Origin: Streptomyces sp. NBC_00572
GTDB taxonomy: Bacteria; Actinomycetota; Actinomycetes; Streptomycetales; Streptomycetaceae
Direction of reading: 5' to 3'
DNA: 64,000 nt
Assembly: GCF_026341815.1 (NCBI RefSeq)
Contig: NZ_JAPENX010000001.1
Location: 4,092,001 to 4,156,000 of the forward strand
The notes below the pieces were generated by a model. It ran no database searches. It had not been told where the DNA came from and saw only the letters and a list, made by a program, of their open reading frames with translations. Positions 7,491-16,354 of this stretch are shown here, one piece after another (the first letter of the stretch is position 1; every line of letters starts with the position of its first letter). A program made the translations under genes and the position numbers.

Positions 7491-9239
7491 ATGCGTCAAT
7501 CGTCCGTCGTTTCGCGCCGCGTGGCAGCGACCGCCGTCAGTCTCGTCCTGACCCTGGGCGTCGCCGCCTGCGCGGGACCCGAGGACACCGGCGCCACAGG
7601 CGGCACCTCCGGCAAGGCCGCGGGCGCCCCGCAGCGGGGCGGCACGCTCACCGTCCTCAACGCCGAGGCCCAGACCGACTTCGACCCCGCCCGCCTCTAC
7701 ACCTCCGGCGGCGGCAACGTCCCCTCCCTCGTCTTCCGTACGCTCACCACCCGCAACCGCGAGGCGGGCGCCGCCGGCACCCAGGTCGTCCCCGATCTCG
7801 CCACCGACACCGGCCGCCCCAACAAGGACGCCACGGAGTGGACGTACACGCTGAAGGAGGGCCTGAAGTTCGAGGACGGCACGCCCATCACCAGCGCCGA
7901 CATCAAGTACGGCATCGAGCGCTCCTTCGCCGCCGAACTCTCCGGCGGAGCCCCGTACCTGCGCGACTGGCTGATCGGCGGCGACACCTACGAGGGTCCC
8001 TACAAGGCCGCGTCCGACGGAAAGAAGGGCAAGGGTCTCGCGTCCATCGTCACTCCCGACGCCCGGACCATCGTCTTCAAGCTGAAGAAGCCCGAGGGCG
8101 AGTTCCCCTTCGTCGCCACCCAGACGCAGTTCACCCCCGTCCCCAAGGCCAAGGACACCGGCGCGAAGTACGAGGAGCACCCCGTCTCCTCCGGCCCGTA
8201 CAAGGTCGTCAAGAACGAGAACGACGGCGAGCGCCTGGTCCTGGAGCGCAACGAGCACTGGGACGCCAAGACCGACGAGGAGCGCAAGGCCTACCCGGAC
8301 AGGATCGACGTCAGGTCCGGGCTCGACGAGGCCGTCATCAACCAGCGCCTCGCCACGTCCACCGGCGTCGACGCCGCCGCCGTCACCACCGACACCAACC
8401 TCGGCCCGGCCGAACTCGCCCAGGTCGGCTCCGACAAGGCGCTCGCCGCCCGCGTCGGCACCGGCCACTTCGGCTACACCAACTACCTCGCCTTCAACCC
8501 CAAGGTGAAGCCCTTCGACAACCCGAAGGTGCGCCGGGCGATCTCGTACGCGATCAACCGCACCAGCATCGTCAACGCCGCCGGCGGCTCCGCGCTCGCC
8601 GAGCCCGCCACCACCTTCCTGCCCGAGCAGAAGTCCTTCGGCTTCACGGCGTACGACCACTTCCCGGCCGGGAAGACCGGCGACCCGGAGAAGGCCAGGG
8701 CGCTCCTCAAGGAGGCCGGTCACCCGAACGGGCTCACCATCACCCTGCTGCACTCCACCGCCCAGAACCGCGCCACCAGCCCCGAGATCGCCACCGCCGT
8801 CCAGGAGGCCCTCGGCAAGGCCGGCATCAAGGTCGAGCTCGACGGCCAGGAGCCCAACTCCTTCAACGAGAAGCGCTGGAGCGTCAAGGACGCGCCCGGC
8901 TTCTTCCTCTCCCGCTGGGGCGCCGACTGGCCGGCCGGCGGCCCGTTCCTCGCGCCGATCTTCGACGGACGCCAGATCGTCACGAACGGCTCCAACTACA
9001 ACCACGCCCAGCTGAACGACCCGGCGGTCAACAAGGAGATCGACGAGATCAACAAGCTCACCGACCTCAAGGCCGCCGCCGCCCGCTGGGGTGCGCTCGA
9101 CAAGAAGATCGGCGAGCAGGCGCTCGACGTGCCCCTTTTCCACCCCGTCTACAAGCGGCTCGTCGGCAAGAACATCAAGAACGTCGTCATCAGCGACTGG
9201 ACCGGCGTCCTCGACGTCTCGCAGGTCGCGGTCAAGTGA
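7491..9239 (+). CDS. ABC transporter substrate-binding lipoprotein (SBP_bac_5 type)
   Basis: A 582-residue extracellular binding protein of the oligopeptide/dipeptide/nickel class. A basic N-terminus and hydrophobic stretch end in the lipobox VAAC with the lipidated Cys27. The mature part shows family hallmarks: GGTLTVLNAEAQTDFDPARL near the start, YTLKEGLKFEDGTPITSADI and FNPKVKPFDNPKVRRAISYAI in the middle. Start ATG 7491 follows a GAGAGG site; the stop overlaps the next gene's GTG. It delivers a ligand to the permeases encoded downstream. The cysteine-type leader upstream suggests a sulfur-containing ligand such as a peptide or glutathione, which is inference rather than something the binding protein sequence shows. 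Confidence 0.93.
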   Translation: MRQSSVVSRRVAATAVSLVLTLGVAACAGPEDTGATGGTSGKAAGAPQRGGTLTVLNAEAQTDFDPARLYTSGGGNVPSLVFRTLTTRNREAGAAGTQVVPDLATDTGRPNKDATEWTYTLKEGLKFEDGTPITSADIKYGIERSFAAELSGGAPYLRDWLIGGDTYEGPYKAASDGKKGKGLASIVTPDARTIVFKLKKPEGEFPFVATQTQFTPVPKAKDTGAKYEEHPVSSGPYKVVKNENDGERLVLERNEHWDAKTDEERKAYPDRIDVRSGLDEAVINQRLATSTGVDAAAVTTDTNLGPAELAQVGSDKALAARVGTGHFGYTNYLAFNPKVKPFDNPKVRRAISYAINRTSIVNAAGGSALAEPATTFLPEQKSFGFTAYDHFPAGKTGDPEKARALLKEAGHPNGLTITLLHSTAQNRATSPEIATAVQEALGKAGIKVELDGQEPNSFNEKRWSVKDAPGFFLSRWGADWPAGGPFLAPIFDGRQIVTNGSNYNHAQLNDPAVNKEIDEINKLTDLKAAAARWGALDKKIGEQALDVPLFHPVYKRLVGKNIKNVVISDWTGVLDVSQVAVK

Positions 9240-10246
9240 CGTCCGTGACCTCCCTGACCGACACGCCGGCGCCCGTGGCGGGCATCCCCGCCACGGGCGC
9301 CGCCCGGCAGGTGTGGCGACGGCTCCGCACCCGCCCGGCCGCCCTCGTCTCCGCCGCCGTCCTGCTCCTGCTCGTCCTCCTCGCCGTCGCCGCGCCGCTG
9401 CTCGCCGCCCTGGAGGGCCAGAACGCGAACACGTACCACGACGACCTCGTGGACTCGGCCCGCGGCGGCGTCCCGTACGGCGCCTTCGGCGGGGCGAGCG
9501 CCGACCACTGGCTCGGCGTCGAACCCGGCACCGGCCGCGACCTGTTCGTCCGGCTCCTCTACGGCGCCCGGATCTCGCTGCTCGTCGCCGTCGGCGCCAC
9601 AGCCGTCCAGATCCTCATCGGCGTGCTCGTCGGACTCGCCGCCGGGCTCGGCAGCCGCTGGGTCGACGGCGTCCTCGGCCGGGTCACCGACGTCCTCGTC
9701 GCCCTCCCGATGCTGGTCCTCGCCGTCGCCCTGACCGCCGTCGTCCCGCGCGGCTTCCCCCGGCCCCTGCTGCTGATCCTCGTCATCGGCTTCCTCGGCT
9801 GGGCCGGGACCTCCCGGATCGTGCGCGCCCAGACCCTCACCCTGAAGAGCCTCGACTTCGTCGCGGCCTCCCGCCTCGCGGGCTCCGGGCCGTGGCGGAC
9901 CGCCCGCCGCGAACTCCTGCCCTCCCTCGCCGCCCCCGTCATCACGTACGCGGCGATCCTCGTCCCCACCAACATCGTCGTCGAGGCGTCCCTGTCCTTC
10001 CTCGGCGTGGGCGTCACCCCGCCCACCCCGTCCTGGGGACAGATGCTGTCGACCGCGCAGACCTGGTTCCGCGCCGACCCCTCCTACGTCCTGCTGCCCG
10101 CCGGACTGCTCTTCGTCACCGTGCTCGCCTTCACCGTCCTCGGTGACGCGGTCCGCACGGCCCTCGACCCGCGCGAGGCGAGCCGGCTGCGCGTGGGCAC
10201 CCGTAAGGAGTCCCGTCGGGATTCCCCTGAGGAGGCTTCCCGATGA
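9236..10246 (+). CDS. ABC transporter permease, DppC/OppC type
   Basis: A 336-residue inner-membrane permease. After an N-terminal helix (ALVSAAVLLLLVLLAVAAPLLAAL, about 35-58) there is the DppC-like periplasmic segment HWLGVEPGTGRDLFVRLLYGARISL. Further helices follow, with the cytoplasmic coupling (EAA-type) loop AASRLAGSGPWRTARRELLP and the conserved EASLSFLGVGVTPPTPSWG. The GTG start overlaps the lipoprotein stop by four bases (GTGA), implying translational coupling. A second GTG nine bases on is an alternative start. It pairs with the DppB-type permease encoded next. Confidence 0.92.
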   Translation: MTSVTSLTDTPAPVAGIPATGAARQVWRRLRTRPAALVSAAVLLLLVLLAVAAPLLAALEGQNANTYHDDLVDSARGGVPYGAFGGASADHWLGVEPGTGRDLFVRLLYGARISLLVAVGATAVQILIGVLVGLAAGLGSRWVDGVLGRVTDVLVALPMLVLAVALTAVVPRGFPRPLLLILVIGFLGWAGTSRIVRAQTLTLKSLDFVAASRLAGSGPWRTARRELLPSLAAPVITYAAILVPTNIVVEASLSFLGVGVTPPTPSWGQMLSTAQTWFRADPSYVLLPAGLLFVTVLAFTVLGDAVRTALDPREASRLRVGTRKESRRDSPEEASR

Positions 10247-11232
10247 CCCGCTTCGTCCTCAAGCGGCTCGCGGGTGCCGTGCTCGTCCTCCTGGCGCTCT
10301 CGGTCCTCGTGTACGCGCTGTTCTACCTCGCGCCCGGCGACCCCGCGCGGCTCGCCTGCGGCGAGCGCTGCAACCCGCAGCAGATCGCCCAGGTCCGCGA
10401 GCAACTCGGTCTGAACGAGAGCGTGTTCGTCCAGTACCTGCATTTCCTCCAGGGCGTCTTCGCCGGCCGCGACTACTCCACCGGCACCTCCGTCGTGCAC
10501 TGCGACGCCCCCTGCCTCGGCCTCTCGTACCAGAGCGACCAGCAGGTCACCCAGCTCGTCCTGGAGCGGCTCCCCGCCACCGCCTCCCTCACCCTCGGCG
10601 CCATGGTCATCTGGCTGGTGATCGGCGTCGGCACCGGACTGCTCTCCGCGCTGCGCCGCGGCGGCCCCACCGAGCGCCTCCTGACCCTGCTCACCCTCGC
10701 CGGGACCGGCACCCCCGTCTTCATCCTCGGGCTGCTGCTCCTCATGGCCGTCTGCGCCTACCTCCAGTGGCTGCCCTTCCCCAGCTACGTACCGCTCGGC
10801 GAGAACCCCGAGCAGTGGGCCTGGAACATGCTGCTGCCCTGGCTCACCCTCGGCTTCTTCGAATCCGCCAAGTACGCACGGCTGACGCGTAGTTCCACCC
10901 TGGAGACGCTCGCCGAGGACCACATCCGCACCTTCCGCGCCTACGGGGTGGGGGAGCGGTCCGTCGTCACCCGGCACGCGCTGCGCGGCGCCGTCCCGCC
11001 GGTGATCGCGGTCAGTGCGGTCGACCTCGGCTCGATGTTCGGCGGGGCCGTGCTCACCGAGTCCCTCTTCGGCATCCCCGGGCTCGGCAAGACCCTCATC
11101 GACGGGGTCCGCGCCATCGACCTGCCCGTGGTGGTGGGCGTCGTCATGGTCACGGGCACCTTCGTCGTCCTCGCCAACGTCCTCGCGGACCTGCTGTACG
11201 CCGCCGCCGACCGAAGGGTGGTCCTGACGTGA
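10243..11232 (+). CDS. ABC transporter permease, DppB/OppB type
   Basis: A 329-residue permease with the usual DppB opening, FVLKRLAGAVLVLLALSVLVYALFYLAPGDPA, in which a membrane helix leads into the GDPAR motif. About six helices in total can be seen, with the coupling loop RTFRAYGVGERSVVTRHALRG and the late segment ESLFGIPGLGKTLIDGVRAID. Its ATG overlaps the upstream permease stop (ATGA) and its own stop overlaps the ATPase start, so the operon is tightly coupled. A two-cysteine insert (residues about 44-48, CGERC) and CDAPC further on lie in the extracellular part and may form disulfides, a feature less common in this family. Confidence 0.92.
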   Translation: MTRFVLKRLAGAVLVLLALSVLVYALFYLAPGDPARLACGERCNPQQIAQVREQLGLNESVFVQYLHFLQGVFAGRDYSTGTSVVHCDAPCLGLSYQSDQQVTQLVLERLPATASLTLGAMVIWLVIGVGTGLLSALRRGGPTERLLTLLTLAGTGTPVFILGLLLLMAVCAYLQWLPFPSYVPLGENPEQWAWNMLLPWLTLGFFESAKYARLTRSSTLETLAEDHIRTFRAYGVGERSVVTRHALRGAVPPVIAVSAVDLGSMFGGAVLTESLFGIPGLGKTLIDGVRAIDLPVVVGVVMVTGTFVVLANVLADLLYAAADRRVVLT

Positions 11233-12884
11233 CCCCGCTCGTCGAAGTACGCGACCTCACCGTCGAGTTCGCACGGTCCGGCGATCCCGTCCGGGCCGTC
11301 GACGGCCTCTCCTTCACCCTGGAAGAGGGCCGCGCCCTCGCCCTCGTCGGCGAGTCCGGCAGCGGCAAGTCCACCGTCGCCGGCGCACTCCTCGGCCTCC
11401 ACCGGGGAACGGGCGCGAAGGTCGGCGGCACCGTACGCGTCGGCGGCATCGACGTCGCCGCCGCAGGCGCCGGCGAGCTGCGGCGGCTGCGCGGTGGAGT
11501 CGCCGCCATGGTCTTCCAGGACCCGCTCTCCGCCCTCGACCCCTACTACGCCGTCGGCGACCAGATCGCCGAGGTGTACCGCGTCCACGCCGGAGGCTCC
11601 CGGCGCGCCGCCCGCGCCCGCGCCGTCGAGGTCCTCGACCGGGTCGGCATCCCCGACGCGGCCCGCCGCTCCCGCTCCCGCCCGCACGAGTTCAGCGGCG
11701 GCATGCGGCAGCGCGCCCTGCTCGCGATGGCCCTTGCCTGCGAGCCCCGGCTCCTCGTCGCCGACGAGCCGACCACCGCCCTCGACGTCACCGTGCAGGC
11801 CCAGATCCTCGACCTGCTGCACGAGCTGCGGCGCGAGACGGGCACCGCGCTGCTCCTGGTCACCCATGACGTGGGCGTCGCCGCCGAGAGCGTCGACGAG
11901 GTGCTGGTGATGCGCGCCGGCCGGGAGGTCGAACGCGGGCCCGTGGACGGGGCGTTGGGCGCGCCGGCGGAGCCGTACACGCGGAGGCTGCTCGCCGCCG
12001 TGCCCCGGCTCGACGGGCCGGTGCGCGAGCCGCTGGAGAAGGGGTCGCCGCTTCTCGAAGTCAGCGACCTCCGGCGGGTGTTCGGGCGGGGACCGAAGGC
12101 GGTGACCGCGGTCGAAGGTGCCTCGCTCACCCTCCACGCGGGCGAAACCCTGGGCGTCGTCGGGGAGTCCGGCAGCGGCAAGACCACCCTCGGCCGCATG
12201 CTGGTGCGGCTCCTCGACCCGACCGGCGGCCGGCTCCGTTACGGGGGTACGGAGATCGGCGCCCTGTCGGAGCGGGAGCTGCGCCCGTACCGCCGCGAAC
12301 TCCAGATGGTCTTCCAGGATCCGGTCGCCTCCCTCAACCCGCGCCGCTCCGTCGGCGAGTCGATCGCCGACCCGCTGCGCGTGGCGGGGGAGCGCGACGA
12401 GACCCGGATACGGGGCCGGGTGCGGGAGCTGCTCGACCGCGTGGGGCTCGACCCCGACCGGTACGAGGCCTATCCGCACGAGTTCAGCGGTGGGCAGCGC
12501 CAGCGCGTCGGCATCGCCCGTGCGCTCGCCGCCGAACCCCGGATGATCGTCTGCGACGAACCCGTCTCCGCGCTCGACGTCACCACCCAGGCCCAGGTGA
12601 CCGCGCTGCTCGCCGAACTCCAGGCCGAGCTCGGCCTCGGGCTCGTCTTCATCGCCCACGACCTCGCCGTCGTCCGGCAGGTCAGCGACCGGGTCGCCGT
12701 CATGCGCGCGGGCCGGATCGTCGAGCAGGGCACGGTGGCCGAGGTGTACGGCGCACCCCGGGACCCGTACACCCGGCAGCTGCTCGCCGCCGTCCCCTCG
12801 CTCGACCCGGCCCGCGCGGCGGAACACCGGGAGCGGCGCCGGGAACAGCGGCAGGAGGAGCGCCAGGAACTGGCCGTCGCCTGA
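11229..12884 (+). CDS. fused double ABC transporter ATPase (DppD-DppF type)
   Basis: A 551-residue protein that fuses the two nucleotide-binding domains usually encoded as separate DppD and DppF genes. Domain 1 has Walker A GESGSGKST at 41-49, signature FSGGMRQR at 155 and the Walker B region LLVADEPTTALD. Domain 2 has GESGSGKTT at 312-320, FSGGQRQR at 419 and MIVCDEPVSALD. Each domain ends with the oligopeptide-type extension (PYTRRLLAAVP and PYTRQLLAAVP). Both catalytic sites look intact. It energises the importer formed with the two permeases. The start overlaps the permease stop by four bases, and it is the last gene of the operon. Specificity comes from the binding protein. Confidence 0.94.
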   Translation: MTPLVEVRDLTVEFARSGDPVRAVDGLSFTLEEGRALALVGESGSGKSTVAGALLGLHRGTGAKVGGTVRVGGIDVAAAGAGELRRLRGGVAAMVFQDPLSALDPYYAVGDQIAEVYRVHAGGSRRAARARAVEVLDRVGIPDAARRSRSRPHEFSGGMRQRALLAMALACEPRLLVADEPTTALDVTVQAQILDLLHELRRETGTALLLVTHDVGVAAESVDEVLVMRAGREVERGPVDGALGAPAEPYTRRLLAAVPRLDGPVREPLEKGSPLLEVSDLRRVFGRGPKAVTAVEGASLTLHAGETLGVVGESGSGKTTLGRMLVRLLDPTGGRLRYGGTEIGALSERELRPYRRELQMVFQDPVASLNPRRSVGESIADPLRVAGERDETRIRGRVRELLDRVGLDPDRYEAYPHEFSGGQRQRVGIARALAAEPRMIVCDEPVSALDVTTQAQVTALLAELQAELGLGLVFIAHDLAVVRQVSDRVAVMRAGRIVEQGTVAEVYGAPRDPYTRQLLAAVPSLDPARAAEHRERRREQRQEERQELAVA

Positions 12885-12960
12885 CCCTCCGTGACCACCC
12901 TGGCGCGTAGCGCGACAGAACGCGACCGGGGTGGGAAAGTTACGTGCATTCACCCCTTCT

Positions 12961-12994
12961 GGTGGTGCGACGGACAACCGTCCGTCGCACCACC
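12961..12994. terminator. perfect 14-bp hairpin after the ABC operon
   Basis: Arms GGTGGTGCGACGGA (12961-12974) and the exact complement (12981-12994) with a 6-base loop. No T run follows, so it may be a Streptomyces-type terminator for the ABC operon. Because it also lies 80 bases before the glycosyltransferase ATG, a protein-binding operator is an alternative. Confidence 0.6.
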
Positions 12995-13074
12995 GGTATC
13001 TCCGCTTACGTTCTTCCCGCTGCGAGTCGCCAAACCAACGGTGGCCGTCGTCAAGGGAGATCGGGGGTGCACTC

Positions 13075-14760
13075 ATGCGGATCGGACTGCTCACGGAGGG
13101 TGGCTACCCGTACGCCACCGGGGAGTCCGGACTCTGGTGCGAGCGGCTCGTACACGGACTCGGACAGCACCAGTTCGACCTGTACGCCCTCGGCGGATCC
13201 GGTACCCCGCGGCCCCTCCCCCCGAACGCCCGGGTCGCGCGCACCGCGGCCCCCGGGAGCCCCGACGCGGCCGCCGCCTCCAGGAACCTCCTCGAACGGA
13301 CCGCCTTCGGCAACCACCGCGCCGCCCGCCGCGCCTACGGCCGACGCGAGCGCCGCCGCTTCACCGAGGCCTTCCACCAGCTGGCGGTGGGAGTGTGCGA
13401 GGAGGGCGAGACCTACGGGCAGGGCGAGACCGGCGGGCAGGGCGAGACCGACGGCTCCTTCGCCACCGGCCTCTACGCGCTCGCCGAACTCGCCCGCGAG
13501 CGAGGCGGACTACCCGGCGCACTCCGCTCCGACGACGCCGTCCGCACCCTCGAATCCGCCTGCCGCGCGCCCGGCGCACGCCGGGGCGCGTCCGCTGCCG
13601 GACTCCCCGACCACCTCGCCTTCGCCGAGCACCTGGAGCGCACCCTGCGCCCCCTCTCCCTCGACTGGTACGCAGAGGACGCGCTCGGCGCCGCCGATCT
13701 CTGCCACGCCGCAGGCGGGGGCACCACCGCCGTCCCCGGTCTGCTGGCCAAACGCTTCTTCGGAACCCCGCTGCTCGTCACCGAGTACGGCGTACAGCTC
13801 CGCTCCCACTACCTCTCGGCCACCGGCGCCGACCGCTCCGCCCCCCTGCGCACCCTGCTCGCGGCCCTCCACGGCCGGCTCGCCGCCGAGATCTACCGGC
13901 AGGCCGCGCTCCTCACCCCCGGCAACGCCCACGCCCGCCGCTGGCAGGAGAAGTGCGGCGCCGACCGGGCCCGGATCCGCACCGTCCACCCCGGCATGGC
14001 GGCCGACCGCTTCGCCGAGGTCGGCGAGGACGAGGAGAGCGGCGACCCCGCCACCCTGGTCTGGGTCGGCCGGGTCGAACCCGCCAAGGACCTCATCGCC
14101 CTGCTGCACGCCTTCGCCGAGATCCGCGCCCGGCAGCCCGACGCCCGGCTGAGGATCGTCGCCGTGCCCGTACCGGACCCGGGCGCGGGCGCGTACCTCG
14201 CCCACATCAAGGGGCTCGCCGCCCAGCTCTTCCCCGACGAGGCCGCCGGGGCGCACGCCGTCGGCGAGAACCCGGTCACCTTCGAGGAGCTCGGTGGCCC
14301 CGAGGCGCCCACCCTGGAGGACACCTACGCCTCCGGCGCGGTCGTCGTCCTGTCCAGCGTCGTCGAGGGCTTCCCCGCGAGTCTCGTCGAGGCGATGTTC
14401 TGCGCGCGGGCCACCGTCTCGACCGACGTCGGCGCGGTCGTCGAGATCATCGGCGGCACCGGCCTCGTCGTCCCCCCGCGCAACCCCCGGGCGCTCGCCG
14501 ACGCCTGCCTCGCGCTGCTCCGCGACCCCGAGCGCCGCTACCGCCTGGGCGCCGCCGCCCGCGCCCGCGCGCTCGAACTCTTCACCGTCGAACAGAACCT
14601 CGCCGCATTCCGCGGTATCTACCTGGAGCTCCTCTCCCACGCGCCGGTGCGCCACCGCCCCGGGGACGGCGTGCCCTTCGCCCACCCCGCCGAGGCACAC
14701 GTGCCGGGCAGCTGGGCCCCCAAGGCCGTGGCCGCCGGGACAGGAGCCCCCGATGCCTGA
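13075..14760 (+). CDS. PelF-like glycosyltransferase (DUF3492 plus GT4)
   Basis: A 561-residue retaining glycosyltransferase. The N-terminus, MRIGLLTEGGYPYATGESGL, matches the DUF3492 domain of PelF-type enzymes. The GT4 lobe begins near residue 325 (LVWVGRVEPAKDL) and contains the EGFPASLVEAMF motif that holds the nucleotide sugar, then DVGAVVEIIGGTGLVVPP. There is no membrane segment, so it is a cytoplasmic polymerising or priming enzyme using a UDP-sugar. A low-complexity GQGETGGQGETDG insert lies near residue 120. ATG 13075 follows a GGGGGTG stretch. Three more cell-surface genes follow closely, so an exopolysaccharide or cell-envelope glycan role is likely; the sugar is unknown. Confidence 0.85.
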   Translation: MRIGLLTEGGYPYATGESGLWCERLVHGLGQHQFDLYALGGSGTPRPLPPNARVARTAAPGSPDAAAASRNLLERTAFGNHRAARRAYGRRERRRFTEAFHQLAVGVCEEGETYGQGETGGQGETDGSFATGLYALAELARERGGLPGALRSDDAVRTLESACRAPGARRGASAAGLPDHLAFAEHLERTLRPLSLDWYAEDALGAADLCHAAGGGTTAVPGLLAKRFFGTPLLVTEYGVQLRSHYLSATGADRSAPLRTLLAALHGRLAAEIYRQAALLTPGNAHARRWQEKCGADRARIRTVHPGMAADRFAEVGEDEESGDPATLVWVGRVEPAKDLIALLHAFAEIRARQPDARLRIVAVPVPDPGAGAYLAHIKGLAAQLFPDEAAGAHAVGENPVTFEELGGPEAPTLEDTYASGAVVVLSSVVEGFPASLVEAMFCARATVSTDVGAVVEIIGGTGLVVPPRNPRALADACLALLRDPERRYRLGAAARARALELFTVEQNLAAFRGIYLELLSHAPVRHRPGDGVPFAHPAEAHVPGSWAPKAVAAGTGAPDA

Positions 14761-16153
14761 AGGAGACACCCCCATGCGCGGCTCCGCCGCCCCGACGAGC
14801 CCCGGAGCCTGGGACGCCCGCTCCGAGGCCCTCCTCGGCGCCCCCGCACTGACCCCCCGCACCGGCGGCGCCCTCGACCCGCGCACCCCCGAGGAGCCCG
14901 TCGACGCCCCGCCGTCCGGGATAGCCCCGGCCCCGGGGGAGGCCGCCGCGGGGCCCCAGCGGGAGGGCGACACGACGACGCCGCCGCGGCCGGACGCCGA
15001 CCGTGAGCCGCCCACCGCCCCGGCGGCGGACGGCACACCGCGTACGACCACCCGGCCCGGCCCGCCGGACGCGACCGGCCCGGCGGATCCCGGCCCGACA
15101 GGTGCGTCCGCCCCCCGCCCCCGGCGCGGCACCGCCGACCCCGTCAAAGTGCTCATGCACCGGCACCGGGAGCTCTGCGCGCGCGCCGTCGACCCGCTGG
15201 AGATCGCCGCCGGGCTCGAAGCCCAGGGGTTCACCGACCGGACCGCCGCACGGTTCCGGCACCGGGACGTGTTCTCCCTGGCCGAGGAGCTGTACGCGCG
15301 CGTGCCCCGCGGCAGCGACACGGCCGCGCCCCCTCCGCCGCCGCCGCGCGACACCGACGCCTGGGCACTCGCCGTCCTCACCCCCGGCGCCGCCGCCGCG
15401 CTCACCGGCATCGGGCTCGCCGTCACCCACGGGCCCGTGCGTCTCGCCGTCGGCGCGACCGGGACCCTGCTGCTCGCCGCGGCGCTCTTCCTCGCCGTCC
15501 GGCGCGGCCCCTTCCGCGCCCCCGACGGCGGGACCGTGCCCGCCGCCCGGCTCTGGACCGCATGGCTCCTGGCGTACGCGGTCGGCGGCGACGGGCTCCT
15601 GACGCAGGTGCTCAGCGGGGGCCCCGACGGCCCCTGGGACCTGGCCCCCGGCCCGGTCCTGGGCCTCGCGCTCGCCGTCGCCCCCGCCGCCTGGTGCGCC
15701 CGCCTCTTCGCGAACCGGGCGCGCCGCCGGATCGCCGACAGCCGGGGCCTCGCCGACTTCGCCGCCGGGACCCGCCCGCTGCTCCTCGGCACCGTGACCC
15801 TTCAGCTGCTCGCCCTCACCGTCCTGCTCGGACTCACCGGGTTCAGCTCCGGGGCCCTGGCCCTCGGCGCGCTCCTGCTCTTCGCCCGGCTCCTCACCGT
15901 CCACGGCTTCCCCGAGACGGCCACGGCCGCCCTCGCCGCCGCCGGCGCCGCCGAGGCGCTCGCCCTCGCGAGCGTCCTCGCCGCCCGAGTCCCCGTCTCC
16001 GGCTTCGACGTGCTCGCCGCCCCCGTGCGGGCCGTCGTCGACGCCTGGGGTCCCGGGGCCGTACCCACCCTCGTCTGCGGCGCCGCCGCGCTCGGCCTGC
16101 TGGCCCACGCGACCACCGCCCTTGCCCGGGCCTCGGCCCATGCCACCCCGTGA
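14753..16153 (+). CDS. multi-pass membrane protein of the glycan operon
   Basis: A 466-residue protein. The first ~120 residues are Pro/Ala/Thr/Asp-rich and probably disordered. A conserved-looking soluble patch follows (VKVLMHRHRELCARAVDPLE, then GLEAQGFTDRTAARFRHRDV). About eight membrane helices fill the rest, including LAVLTPGAAAALTGIGLAV and GTVTLQLLALTVLLGL. It may take part in export or assembly of the polymer made by the upstream glycosyltransferase, in the place a PelG-like transporter would occupy, but I see no diagnostic PelG motif. The chosen ATG at 14753 has AGGAG six bases upstream and overlaps the previous gene by eight bases; ATG 14774, also with AGGAG, is equally credible. 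Confidence 0.75.
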   Translation: MPEGDTPMRGSAAPTSPGAWDARSEALLGAPALTPRTGGALDPRTPEEPVDAPPSGIAPAPGEAAAGPQREGDTTTPPRPDADREPPTAPAADGTPRTTTRPGPPDATGPADPGPTGASAPRPRRGTADPVKVLMHRHRELCARAVDPLEIAAGLEAQGFTDRTAARFRHRDVFSLAEELYARVPRGSDTAAPPPPPPRDTDAWALAVLTPGAAAALTGIGLAVTHGPVRLAVGATGTLLLAAALFLAVRRGPFRAPDGGTVPAARLWTAWLLAYAVGGDGLLTQVLSGGPDGPWDLAPGPVLGLALAVAPAAWCARLFANRARRRIADSRGLADFAAGTRPLLLGTVTLQLLALTVLLGLTGFSSGALALGALLLFARLLTVHGFPETATAALAAAGAAEALALASVLAARVPVSGFDVLAAPVRAVVDAWGPGAVPTLVCGAAALGLLAHATTALARASAHATP

Positions 16154-16354
16154 GAACCCGCCACCACCCCCGTCGGAGGCCGGGCGACCACCGCACCTCC
16201 CACCCCGCCGAGCCTCCCGGCAGGAAACCTCTTCACACCCGCGGAGCCGACGCCGCGGGCGTGCCCTGTCACCTCTCTCATCACCCCGCAAGGAGACCGA
16301 AGACATGACCCCGCAACCCCAAGGAACGGCCGGTCGGCACGAAGGGGCCGCACG

